Source: Mercurialis annua (lineage: Eukaryota; Streptophyta; Magnoliopsida; Malpighiales; Euphorbiaceae). Taken from it: a DNA stretch of 64,000 nt. The position numbers were made by a program, and so were the translations under genes. Shown in pieces: positions 51,290 through 61,570 of the stretch. The stretch covers positions 24,638,046 through 24,702,045 of the forward strand of contig NC_065570.1 of NCBI RefSeq assembly GCF_937616625.2, written 5' to 3'. How positions within the stretch are numbered: position 1 is the first letter of the stretch; each line of letters begins with the position of its first letter. The notes beneath the pieces are model-generated. The model worked only from the letters and a program-made list of their open reading frames with translations. It had not been told where the DNA came from and searched no databases.

Positions 51290-51590
51290 GTTTACAAACG
51301 CTACAAAACAAAGCCAAACGGTTCACCTTTTTAGCGATTTAAGCCAAACGTTTACAAACGCTACGAAACAAATCCAAACGGTTCACCTTTTTAGCGATTT
51401 AAGCCAAACGTTTACAAACGCTACAAAACAAAGCCAAACAGTTCACCTTTTTAGCGATTTAAGCCAAACGTTTACAAACGCTACGAAACAAATCCAAACG
51501 GTTCACCTTTTTAGCGATTTAAGCCAAACGTTTACAAACGCTACGAAACAAATCCAAGCGTTTCACCTTTTTAGCAATTTAAGCCAAACG
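51290..51590 (-). repeat. 120-bp dimer repeat next to the copia insertion
   Basis: The last five monomers alternate between a CTACAAAACAAAGCC form and a CTACGAAACAAATCC form, giving nearly identical 120-bp dimers (near 51300, 51420 and 51540). This is the most homogeneous stretch of array III and is cut by the copia LTR. Confidence 0.75.
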
Positions 51591-52058
51591 TGTTGGTGCA
51601 GCGGGACGTGAGGGTCCGAATCGTATATTTCAATTGGAAATTGGAATTCCAACAATTCGGATCCAGAAATTGATCATATCAATAACAAATGGATCGTCGT
51701 ATCATCTAGTAATTAAAGCACGCATCTAGAAACCGTAAGAAGAATACCTATGTCGATTCTCCAACGATTCTTGTAGTCCCGATAGTACGGCGACCTCAAG
51801 CTCGTCCACACGAGTATGCGTCCGATTGAATCCTTGCCTTGAAGTAATCTGCAAGAGTTTCTCTTGCCGAGCAACCCTAAGCTCAAACTCTCGCCTCGAT
51901 TACGTCTTTGCTGGGTTGTATGAAAAACTTTCTCCAAGCTTTTCTGTGATTGATGACTACTTGAACTCCTTCAAATATGCTCTCTTAAGTGTGGTTTTTT
52001 TTCGTGAATGAGCAAAGGCAACCTCTATTTATAGGGTAGAGCTTTGCTTAAGAATGCA

Positions 52059-52240
52059 ACACCTCACATGCTAGGTGTCACACACCAAGCAAAGGTGTTG
52101 CCACCATTCGACACCTCACATGCTAGGTGTCACACACCAAGCATAGGTGTTGCCACCATCTGACACATCACATACTAGGTGTCACACATCAAGCATAGGT
52201 GTTTCCACCTTCCGACACGTCGGATGCTAGGTGTCACACA
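52059..52240. repeat. 52-bp minisatellite in the copia LTR (about 3.5 units)
   Basis: Units of 52-53 bp starting ACACCTCACATGCTAGGTGT and ending CACCATC repeat from 52059. The LTR copy at 39400-39480 has only about one such unit. On the element's own strand the array lies directly upstream of the TATA box. Confidence 0.85.
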
Positions 52241-52242
52241 CA

Positions 52243-52410
52243 GAGACATACATGACATCATCACGTGACATCATCATATGACATCATCGTGACATCATCA
52301 CATGATATCATCGTGACATCATTACATGACATCATTGTGACATCATCACATGACATCATCGTGACATCATTACATGACATCATCGTGACATCATCACATG
52401 ACATCATCAC
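52243..52410. repeat. TGACATCATC short tandem repeat in the copia LTR
   Basis: About 13 copies of TGACATCATC and TGACATCATT, separated by 1-4 bases. The LTR copy at 39340-39415 has about four related GATGTCACC units. The core TGACATCA resembles bZIP binding sites. Confidence 0.85.
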
Positions 52411-52514
52411 ATTAACTTGGATAAAATACAATTAGGTGCCTACTAATTTATAACTCTTACAAATTAGTCCCTAATTTATACTTGTTTTTCATCTTAGATT
52501 AGTCTCCGAGATAT

Positions 52515-52519
52515 GCTAG
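52515..52519 (+). repeat. Target-site duplication GCTAG, left copy
   Basis: GCTAG directly before the nested element, repeated at 58821-58825 directly after it. It marks a clean insertion into the copia LTR. Confidence 0.92.
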
Positions 52520-54166
52520 TGTTGGCAAATAATCGCAAGTGTACGATATCGCGCAAGTAATATAACTTGGAAGACCAAGTATCGATCCCACAGAGACAAT
52601 GGACTTAATCACTAATTTCAAATATTCTTTAATCGGCTAGCTAGAAAAATCAATAGGGTTTTGTAATTTAATTAAACTAATATAAACTGAAAACAAATAA
52701 TAAAATAGGGTTTAAAACAATAAGATTAAAAAGTTCAAGGATTGATAATCCCAAATAAATAAGTAAAATTATGGAATAGGATTTTTTAGTGATTTTATCG
52801 CGAATCGAGCTATTCTAAAGCACCGAATCCCGCCCTCTCAAGCCTCAAAGATCCGAATAAAATCACAACCTAATTAACTAACCAATTATTAACTCGCTCT
52901 CACGATATTAAAACTGAATTAAATAATCAAATTATAATTATGAAGCAAACTCAACGACTACCTAAATTCCAACCCGCTCTCACGGCGTTTTCCTCTAAGT
53001 TCTTAATTATCTATGTCTATTTAATTAACAATCTCTCAATTAGTTAATTAAACACAAAATCATGAACTAAGTAGCTAATTTAATCCAAGCAATAAGATTA
53101 ATAATTAAGACACGAATTAATACTAATCCATCCAATCCAAGTAAGTACCAATTTATAAGTTCATATCAACCTTTGAACAAGGGTTTTAGTTACTCATATT
53201 AAAACTGAAACAAAACAAGAAGGATGATGAAGAAGAAAGCATAATTAAACAATAAATACCGGAGTTGTCAATTTCGGAAAGAATCGTCTTGATTAAGCTT
53301 GAAATCTTCAACAATCGTCTTGCAGAAACTAATTATAAACTACTTATAAACTGCTGAGAAACAGAAAACTAAAACGCTAATCTAAGAGAAAATAATTAAA
53401 ACTAATGTATTCTAAATTATTCTACATTATTCTACATCTTAAATTGAGTCTAGTACAAGGTCTTTATATAGTAGGAGAAGTTCCGGAGTCTTCTAATTCG
53501 TATTGCAAATCAATTTGTAATAGGAGTTGTAATTGTGAGTTGAGGAAGAATTTCACTCCAAATCAAATCCTGAAGCATGCGTATTTTACTCTTGTCCCGT
53601 TCGGGAAAACTGTAGTTCCGTTCGTGACATGCCCAATTTTCTTCTTTCCCGAACGGAACAAACCATTCACGTTCGAAAAAACTGTAGACCGAAAGCTTTG
53701 ATATCAGATTCCTTCTTGAGTCCCGAACGGGACAAGGCTTTTCCGTTCGGGACACAATTTCAGCTGCGAAACTACAAACTTCAAAACTTCATAACTCGAT
53801 GTAGAAAACTCCAAATGAGTCGGTTCTTGAACCGCTGGAAAGCTTAGGATGTCTACTTTATTTCTTATGAAGAACATAAAGTCATTTGAAGTCATTATCT
53901 GCTCCAAAATTGCCAATGAATGCGCCGGGGTCAGATTTTCATGTGTGCAAATGTGCTTTCTTCATTCCCAAGCTTCACGACCTCAATCTAATCCACGATT
54001 TATACTCTTTATTGCTCAAAATGCTCCATAATCACTAAATAATCCTTGAAACACTAACACACACCATAAAGCATAAAAATACTAAATAATGTATGCATAA
54101 TACGATAAAAGTGATTAAATACGCTTAGAAACGACTTGGAATATAGGAGTAATTTTACTCCTATCA
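52520..54166 (-). repeat. 3' LTR of the nested element
   Basis: 1647 bp, matching 57174-58820. On the plus strand it begins TGTTGGCAAATAATCGC and ends AGGAGTAATTTTACTCCT followed by ATCA, the AGGAGT inverted repeat forming a small hairpin at the LTR start on the element's strand. It holds a minus-strand TATA (TATATAAAG, 53462-53470) and a cluster of CCGTTCGG motifs at 53595-53760. Open frames inside are duplicated exactly in the other LTR and are chance. Confidence 0.92.
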
Positions 54167-54200
54167 AACATCCTCACACTTACCCTTTGCTTGTCCTCAA
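54167..54200 (-). other. Purine-rich tract of the nested element
   Basis: On the minus strand AAAGGGTAAGTGTGAGGATG leads into the 3' LTR start (TGATAGGAG). This matches the purine-rich end seen in Athila/Tat elements. The exact primer cannot be fixed by eye. Confidence 0.6.
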
Positions 54201-55963
54201 GCAAGAAATAAATCTTACTCTACAAAACATGTTAGAAAACTTAGCACAATCTTGAAAATATATCAATAATAGAAATCCCCAAACCTATGAACAATATGAA
54301 AAACAAACTTCTAAAACCGACAACTAAATAATGATGCAATCAAATAACAATAATAATTTTATGACATAATTCAATATAACAACGGTTACTAACTCATTAG
54401 TACAAGGTCAAATTGAATCACACTTCAAGCTTCACTATCACTTGCGGGACATGGAAAATAATCAATTTTTTTCACTTAGGCAAATCATAGCACAATTTAG
54501 TAAAAACTAAGCTAATGGCATCAATATTTCAACAAGTAGGGTATATAACAAAGAAAGCTCACAATTGAAAACATGAATACTCACCATAAGCTTGCTCATA
54601 GTCCCGGACTCCGCTACTTGATTCGGTAATCAACAAAAATCATATGGTCTTTTATTGGGTTGTAATGTGGCTAAGGTAAAGGGTAGGTAAAAAGGTTAAA
54701 CAAAGGCTAATTATCAACTTAATACACTATTTATTACTACTATTAACTTCTAGGTTGATCTAACTCCGGTTTTGCGTTTATGTGAACTTATAACTTTCTT
54801 TTCTTTTTGAATTACGCTCTCCTCATTGCTTTTTGCAATCTCAGAATTTTTTTTTCTTTTGAAGCTTTTGCTTGCAAATTTCTATCTCTTTTTATTTTCT
54901 TTCAATCTTTTTCAAGGCGCAATCTTAATCTTTTAAGCACAATGTAGTTCACTTTCTCTTTTCACTAATCTCGAGTTATTAATCACCTATATTCATCATA
55001 GTCATAACAAATAATATATAAAGTCGATAAGGTAAACAAAAGAGGTAAAGCATAGAACGGTAAAGGGTAAAATACGGTAAAAACAATAAAAAGGTTTAAG
55101 GCTCAAATTGGTGTAATCTAAGGGATAAAGGGTAGTCTATTTAAGTGGTCTAAAAGAAAGGTTATACCTAATTGCCATAATCATCTAATTGTTGAAAACT
55201 CAATCGTGTAACTTTAAACGGACACCGAGCAAGTTCTAGGAATAAAACATGAAATCAACACTCACAACAAGGAAATTAAGCTCAAAACTCTCAAAAGTGT
55301 GTAGTGTTATGCCATAAACTCAATTCTTACTTAAATTATGCTACTCATGCCAAAAGTTTAAAAACGACTATAAAAATAAACAATCAACATGTCATGAATC
55401 CGCATCAAGTTATTCAATTATGTTTCAACGATTTGAACAAGTCTAAATTTTGAATTCACCCTTATTTCATCGGATTATGTCAACGAATTATTAAGTTATT
55501 AAGCAAGCATCACTTATCAATTGTCGAATTAAGAAGTCGCGTTTATACATTCATTGATTTGGGAAAATCTAAAATTGACAAATTTAAAAGATAACACCAA
55601 ATCAACTAACACTTTTTTTCATAATTGAAAGACAAAGATTTAAAGCGATACAAGGCATTGTAAAAAACTACGACTATCCTAAAACACTCTAATACAATCT
55701 ACTAAAGCATGAAAACACAAGAAAAACAAACTAAAAAAAAACAAACTAAACCTAAGAAAACAAACAATAATAAAAAAAAATCCTAACTAAACGATATGTT
55801 TTTCCCCCATCCTCACACTATTTCATGCAATGTCCTCAGTGTAATGAAATAAAAAAAAATTGAAAAACATGAGTGTAAGATGAAAGAAAAATAATACCTC
55901 TTGGGATTGCCTCCCAAGTGCGCTTTAGTTAGAGTCTAAAGCTTGACTCTTCGCGTAAGGTTG
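54201..55963 (-). other. Non-coding interior of the nested element
   Basis: About 1.76 kb of AT-rich sequence between the gag fragment and the 3' LTR. It has homopolymer stretches (for example T-rich 54847-54860 and several A-rich runs at 55735-55780). No open frame longer than chance and no pol motifs are visible. Confidence 0.7.
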
Positions 55964-57001
55964 CTAAAAATACAACCTAACATGAGGAAGCCGTCTTGGT
56001 AGCATCTTCTTCCTCTTTTTCCTTGTTGGCTCCTTCAAATAAAACTCGGATGATATAGAGTATGCTTGTACTCTATAGTAGGGAACATGAGGAGTATGAA
56101 GCATATTTATATATTTAGTATTATTTCCATCATACTCGGAATCAAATCCTTCTAAGAATGGATCTTTAAAATCAAAGGTTTTGTTGAATTCCTCGTAGAG
56201 TACTGTAATACCAAATTGCTCTCCACTTTCATTATTTAAGCTCATGAATGTTGTAATTGGGTGGAACATCGGAGTTTCAAGTTCGCCATCCTCACACTGT
56301 TCTTTTTCGACCTCTACATGTACATAAATTTGATGATGTCCAACTAAGGCATTGACATATGGAGTTTCAGCCATCTCATCGTCACTATTGATCGGCACAT
56401 CGTCAACTTGAACCACCTTCGTAACATATGGACTGTCAAGTGATTTTCCGCTTCGAAGCTCAATTACTTTTACTTGGTCTTTTAGATTTGATTCTGTTGT
56501 AGATGGTAGACCATCTTGAGCTATATTTTGAATCAAAATAGCCAATTGAGAAATTTGTGTCTCAAGACGGTGGTTGACCGCGGCTTGATTTTGGAAACCG
56601 GTTCTCATCTCCTCAATGAATTCGTCAATCTTGCTTCCTTCATCCACATTCCAATTTTGCTGAAAATCCGGTGATTGTTGTGGTTCATTATCAAAGTTGG
56701 AATTGAAATCCCATTCGTTTTTATGTGGGTGATAACTTGAATTAAAGTTCAAATTTTCATTGAAGTTCTCCCAAGTATCGTTCCAACCATAAGTTTCACT
56801 AGCTTGCCATTGATCACCCATATAGTTGGCATGTCCATTCCAATCTGGATAGAGTACATGACAGTCAGTTCGACTATGACCAAAATCCCCACAAATTTCA
56901 CAGTTATACTGAAAATTTTGGTACTGCATATAATTTTGATTCCATGCCATTACTCTTTCCAAAATAGGTACACCAAAAACAAATTGAGGAAAAACCAACA
57001 A
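55964..57001 (-). CDS. Gag C-terminal fragment with zinc knuckle
   Basis: An intact open frame of 345 residues. A CCHC zinc knuckle is complete: Cys34, Cys37, His42 and Cys47 in CEICGDFGHSRTDC. A probable amphipathic helix follows around residues 140-165 (LETQISQLAILIQNIAQDG), then LPSTTESNLKDQVKVIELRS and GKSL, a pattern typical of the gag C-terminus in Athila/Tat elements. The rest is acidic and ends in a basic KKRKK stretch before the stop. The N-terminal capsid-like gag domain is absent. A second ATG at 56950-56948 (residue 18, MAWNQNY) is the more likely start, because the first 17 residues look unrelated. It lies about 150 bp inside the primer-binding site, with a 27-T run (minus strand) between. 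It may bind RNA but should not assemble particles alone. Confidence 0.8.
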   Translation of the reverse strand: MLVFPQFVFGVPILERVMAWNQNYMQYQNFQYNCEICGDFGHSRTDCHVLYPDWNGHANYMGDQWQASETYGWNDTWENFNENLNFNSSYHPHKNEWDFNSNFDNEPQQSPDFQQNWNVDEGSKIDEFIEEMRTGFQNQAAVNHRLETQISQLAILIQNIAQDGLPSTTESNLKDQVKVIELRSGKSLDSPYVTKVVQVDDVPINSDDEMAETPYVNALVGHHQIYVHVEVEKEQCEDGELETPMFHPITTFMSLNNESGEQFGITVLYEEFNKTFDFKDPFLEGFDSEYDGNNTKYINMLHTPHVPYYRVQAYSISSEFYLKEPTRKKRKKMLPRRLPHVRLYF

Positions 57002-57149
57002 ATATCAAATTTCCTGCACACCCAAAAACAAGAACACCCCACGTAAAATCCAATAAACACAAAAAAAAAAAAAAAAAAAAAAAAAAACAGAAAATAAAAG
57101 CTAACACAATCAAGAATATAATACTCTTAATTTATTAAATACGCAATTG
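57002..57149 (-). other. Leader of the nested element
   Basis: A short untranslated stretch between the primer-binding site and gag. It includes a run of 27 A on the plus strand (57061-57087), which is poly-T in the transcript sense. No other signal is seen. Confidence 0.6.
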
Positions 57150-57167
57150 TCCCCGGCAACGGCGCCA
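57150..57167 (-). other. Primer-binding site (tRNA-Asp type)
   Basis: On the minus strand TGGCGCCGTTGCCGGGGA lies six bases inside the 5' LTR. It is complementary to the 3' end of plant tRNA-Asp (ending CCCCGGCAACGGCGCCA). Confidence 0.88.
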
Positions 57168-57173
57168 AAAACT

Positions 57174-58820
57174 TGTTGGCAAATAATCGCAAGTGTACGA
57201 TATCGCGCAAGTAATATAACTTGGAAGACCAAGTATCGATCCCACAGAGACAATGGACTTAATCACTAATTTCAAATATTCTTTAATCGGCTAGCTAGAA
57301 AAATCAATAGGGTTTTGTAATTTAATTAAACTAATATAAACTGAAAACAAATAATAAAATAGGGTTTAAAACAATAAGATTAAAAAGTTCAAGGATTGAT
57401 AATCCCAAATAAATAAGTAAAATTATGGAATAGGATTTTTTAGTGATTTTATCGCGAATCGAGCTATTCTAAAGCACCGAATCCCGCCCTCTCAAGCCTC
57501 AAAGATCCGAATAAAATCACAACCTAATTAACTAACCAATTATTAACTCGCTCTCACGATATTAAAACTGAATTAAATAATCAAATTATAATTATGAAGC
57601 AAACTCAACGACTACCTAAATTCCAACCCGCTCTCACGGCGTTTTCCTCTAAGTTCTTAATTATCTATGTCTATTTAATTAACAATCTCTCAATTAGTTA
57701 ATTAAACACAAAATCATGAACTAAGTAGCTAATTTAATCCAAGCAATAAGATTAATAATTAAGACACGAATTAATACTAATCCATCCAATCCAAGTAAGT
57801 ACCAATTTATAAGTTCATATCAACCTTTGAACAAGGGTTTTAGTTACTCATATTAAAACTGAAACAAAACAAGAAGGATGATGAAGAAGAAAGCATAATT
57901 AAACAATAAATACCGGAGTTGTCAATTTCGGAAAGAATCGTCTTGATTAAGCTTGAAATCTTCAACAATCGTCTTGCAGAAACTAATTATAAACTACTTA
58001 TAAACTGCTGAGAAACAGAAAACTAAAACGCTAATCTAAGAGAAAATAATTAAAACTAATGTATTCTAAATTATTCTACATTATTCTACATCTTAAATTG
58101 AGTCTAGTACAAGGTCTTTATATAGTAGGAGAAGTTCCGGAGTCTTCTAATTCGTATTGCAAATCAATTTGTAATAGGAGTTGTAATTGTGAGTTGAGGA
58201 AGAATTTCACTCCAAATCAAATCCTGAAGCATGCGTATTTTACTCTTGTCCCGTTCGGGAAAACTGTAGTTCCGTTCGTGACATGCCCAATTTTCTTCTT
58301 TCCCGAACGGAACAAACCATTCACGTTCGAAAAAACTGTAGACCGAAAGCTTTGATATCAGATTCCTTCTTGAGTCCCGAACGGGACAAGGCTTTTCCGT
58401 TCGGGACACAATTTCAGCTGCGAAACTACAAACTTCAAAACTTCATAACTCGATGTAGAAAACTCCAAATGAGTCGGTTCTTGAACCGCTGGAAAGCTTA
58501 GGATGTCTACTTTATTTCTTATGAAGAACATAAAGTCATTTGAAGTCATTATCTGCTCCAAAATTGCCAATGAATGCGCCGGGGTCAGATTTTCATGTGT
58601 GCAAATGTGCTTTCTTCATTCCCAAGCTTCACGACCTCAATCTAATCCACGATTTATACTCTTTATTGCTCAAAATGCTCCATAATCACTAAATAATCCT
58701 TGAAACACTAACACACACCATAAAGCATAAAAATACTAAATAATGTATGCATAATACGATAAAAGTGATTAAATACGCTTAGAAACGACTTGGAATATAG
58801 GAGTAATTTTACTCCTATCA
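57174..58820 (-). repeat. 5' LTR of the nested element
   Basis: 1647 bp, offset 4654 bp from the other copy. Compared by eye the two copies show no difference, and all chance open frames inside recur with the same translation. The minus-strand TATA is at 58116-58124. Confidence 0.92.
58116..58124 (-). promoter_or_regulatory. TATA box of the nested element's 5' LTR
   Basis: TATATAAAG on the minus strand, about 700 bp into the LTR. The CCGTTCGG motif cluster lies 125-290 bp upstream at about 58249-58414. Confidence 0.6.
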
Positions 58821-59917
58821 GCTAGTATCTATATGAAATCGATCTCTCGTATACTCAATCGGTTGCACACCCTATTGTGTGTGACTAACTAGGTTCACAT
58901 CTATATGGCAACGAGAGTTATAAGAAACGCCTTTCTTATATTAAATAATTAAATCCCATTAATTATTAATTCTCGTAGATCGTGAGTGACGTCTAGCAAC
59001 ATATCACGACCCCCAAATAGATATGAATGTTTCGATGCATTCTTTATGAACCAATGTTCATAATTACCGTACACTCAAAATTCCCTTTATCTAAGATTCC
59101 AATCTCGACTAGTGTCACGGTTAAGTCAAACACTGTATGTCTTGATTATATGACCTCATCTCTCAGTTCTAATTCTTGATAAATATGACTTCCACTAGAA
59201 ACAACTTTCTATGTAAGTCATATACACCTGCGCAGGTTTTATCATCCATCAAGAACAATTTGAGATAGCATAGAATCTTTTCTCCGTTCATCCGGAGTGA
59301 TAAATCCTCTCTTGGTTAAACCCCTATCTCTATATACAATTAACTAGAGCCAACACATCCCGCGACCCTAGCTCATGAAAGATCTAGGGATAAGGAGTAT
59401 CAAACTCTAATCACCTATATACAAGATAGTGTCACCGCAAGTCAGAGGACATATGTACAATTATGAACTAGATGACATTAAATTGACTTTGATGAAATAC
59501 CATGTATAAGTCATCTAGCGTCACTTGTTCGACCCACTCAACATCTTGAGTGTCCACATGTTTATCCCGATCTCCATCAAGTAGTATGAGACTCACTACT
59601 TCCTATAATTAGTAACTCCTTACCAATCAGGAGAATAAACAGAGGTGACAATCTTTCTGGGATAATACGATGCCCTTATTCGTAGGACCCCATCGATCAT
59701 GAACTATTATTTAGATCACATGCATAATAAAATCTGTAACTCATATTCTTAACACCTTAAGAATAGATTCTACCACAATGTGATAAGGACAATACGTAAT
59801 AAATGAACACTTAGTTGATGAGACACTTAGTTCAATTAGAACATATATATCTTTGCCATTGGGATTAGTTCTACAAATATACATGATCAAATGGCCCTAG
59901 GGCACATACTACTAACA
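58821..59917 (-). repeat. Copia 3' LTR, proximal part
   Basis: Starts with the right copy of the GCTAG duplication (58821-58825) and continues the copia LTR to its terminus ACTAACA at 59917. On the element's strand it begins TGTTAGTAGTATGTGCCC. No gene is seen. Confidence 0.88.
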
Positions 59918-59932
59918 ATCTCCCACTTGTAC
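59918..59932 (-). other. Polypurine tract of the copia element
   Basis: On the minus strand ACAAGTGGGAGAT directly precedes the LTR start TGTTAG. This AAGTGGGAGATT tract is the standard copia plus-strand primer in plants. Confidence 0.88.
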
Positions 59933-60016
59933 TAGTGCCATTGGCAACTATATCTAAGCCCCATCTTTACAAGATGTAAATCTTAATGACTCTATGTCAT
60001 GTAAACCTTAATGACT

Positions 60017-60720
60017 CTAAGTCATGGGCTTTGTCAGTGGGTCAGCCGTGTTATCGGCTGATGCTATCTTTTAGAGAAACAATTTTCTCTTTCCAACAAT
60101 TTCTTTAGATAATATGATAATGCCTTTCCGTATGTTTGGATAAGTTGTGAGACCCAGTTTCCTTTGCTATGGCAGTAGCACCATTGTGGTCGCAGAAAAG
60201 AGGAACTGTTGACTTAATGGAAGAAACCATACTTAGTTCTATTAAGAACTATTTTATCCAAACACCTTCTATTACAACATCTCATGCCATAATATACTCG
60301 GCTTCTATAATGGAACCTGGAGTTGATTCTCGCTTAGAACACTTCTAGCTTACTACTCCTTCATTATAGATAAATATGAATCTGGAGATAGACTCTCTAT
60401 TATCCATATCTGATTATTAATCAAAATCTGTAAAACGGTCTACTTAAAAATCTCGTTCTCCATTTGTTAATACCATATCTTTAGTTCTATAAAAGTACTT
60501 AAAGATACCTTTAACATCCATCTAATGTTCTCAACATAGATTGGATTAAAAGCGATTAGTCCCACTAACCGCATAGACAATTTCTAGCTTTGTATGTGGT
60601 AACACATACCTCACACTACCAATTGCCGAAGCTTATGGTATCTTTGCTAGATTGTTTCTTTCTTCAGAAGTTTCGGAAGACACTCCCTTTGAAAGATTTA
60701 TTTTATGCCTAACTAGTATC
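60017..60720 (-). pseudogene. Copia RNase H domain, degenerate
   Basis: The polyprotein ends at a TAG at 60017-60019, just after KIASADNTADPLTKPMT, a standard copia C-terminus. Upstream on the minus strand the TIEAEYIMA motif (near 60295-60312) matches the conserved T-EAEY of copia RNase H, and GSVRYVLPHTKLEIVYAVSG (near 60550-60620) matches the segment linking reverse transcriptase to RNase H. Several frameshifts and stops separate these motifs, so no functional product is possible. Confidence 0.8.
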
Positions 60721-61570
60721 AATCCTCTCTTAGAACTTCCATATTGAACTACTTCAATATCTTTTCTTAGAAGAGCCTTTAGGAGAAACCAATTATTCTC
60801 TTAGCTCTATCTCTATAGAGTCTAATACTGAGAATTTAGGCTACCTCTCTGTGGTCTTTGATGGAGTACGTATTAGATAAACCAAAGTTTTACAAAAGTT
60901 AACATTCCGATATTATTATTTATTAGTAATAAGTTATCTACATACAAGATCATGAAAGTGAGTCTGCTCCCACTAACCTTCTTGTAAACATTGGGTTTAT
61001 CATCGTTTTTAATAAATTCGTAACTCCTTACAGCTTTATCAAGACGACGAATCTCGAAGCTTTGTTTCCATCCACTAGGGATCATTTTAGCTTACACGCC
61101 TCAGAACCTTCTTCGGATTCAAAATCCTCGGCTTGTTCCATATAGATATACTCCTTAATTTAACTATTAAGGAATATGGTTCTTACATCAACATGTCCAA
61201 CCATAGAATCTACATATGTAGCTATGGCAAGAAGAATCTGGATGGACTTAAGCATGGCTACCAGCGAGAAAGTGTATTCACAATACAACTTCTTGCCTCT
61301 AGCAAAAATCTTTTGCAACAAGCCTAGCTTTAAAGGTCGCCACCTTTCCATTAGTACAAATTTTACACATGAAGATCCATTTAATCCTTATCGGTATAAT
61401 ACCTTCGGATGGATCGACTAGCTCCCAAAATTTGGTTACTATAAATGGAATCCATTTCAGATTTTATTGCTTCAAACCATTTTTTTTTCAGAATCTATAT
61501 CATATATAGTTTCCAAATAAGTAGAGGGATCAACATTTGATCTTTTTCTCCATGACTAAACGACTTTTGT
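60720..61570 (-). pseudogene. Copia reverse transcriptase domain, degenerate
   Basis: The longest piece is the 70-residue frame at 60873-61085. It contains SYEFIKNDDKPNVYKKVSGS and ILYVDNLLLINNNIGML, clearly the copia reverse-transcriptase region around the catalytic YVDD box. Here the box reads YVDN (60933-60947), so one catalytic aspartate is lost. Flanking parts are scattered over several frames. The segment around 61500-61570 on the minus strand resembles the linker before the domain (RRSSRVSRQPERYGFPT, near 61590-61640). Confidence 0.8.

Larger units (their letters stand above)
46995..51590 (-). repeat. 60-bp satellite array III, inverted
   Basis: About 76 monomers of the same 60-bp family, but in the opposite orientation to arrays I and II. 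It begins at the broken integrase; the junction shares CCTT (46993-46996) between the two sequences. It ends at the copia LTR (51591). Open frames such as 47066-47578 and 49075-49434 are the same 20-residue repeat on the other strand and are not genes. Confidence 0.95.
51591..52519 (-). repeat. Copia 3' LTR, distal part
   Basis: Begins TGTTGGTGCAGCGGG at the satellite junction. It matches the end of the LTR at 38460-39946 in inverted orientation. A minus-strand TATA (CTATAAATAG, near 52025-52034) lies inside. It ends with GCTAG (52515-52519), the left target duplication of the nested element. With the other part (58826-59917) the LTR is about 2.0 kb. Confidence 0.88.
52520..58820 (-). mobile_element. 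Nested gag-only gypsy-type element, very recent
   Basis: A complete 6301-bp element on the minus strand inside the copia 3' LTR. It has two 1647-bp LTRs (52520-54166 and 57174-58820) in which I find no difference, a tRNA-Asp-type primer-binding site beside the 57174 LTR, a purine-rich tract beside the other LTR and a GCTAG target duplication. The only coding region is the C-terminal half of a gag protein. Protease, reverse transcriptase, RNase H and integrase are absent. The gag motifs resemble the Athila/Tat group. Elements of this build are described in plants as TR-GAG or large retrotransposon derivatives. Identical LTRs imply insertion too recent for mutations to accumulate. Confidence 0.93.

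Noticed and set aside
38460..51591. The two copia LTRs in opposite orientation as ends of one large inverted duplication
   Set aside because: The satellite register at the two junctions differs, and the minisatellite copy numbers and TATA regions differ, so they look like separate copies and not arms of one palindrome.
53405..54031. Cluster of overlapping frames of 60-98 residues, repeated exactly at 58059-58685
   Set aside because: They lie inside the LTRs of the nested element on both strands, overlap each other and have no recognisable domain.
61133..61421. Plus-strand frames of 64 and 81 residues
   Set aside because: Antisense frames over degenerate copia reverse transcriptase sequence with no domain of their own.
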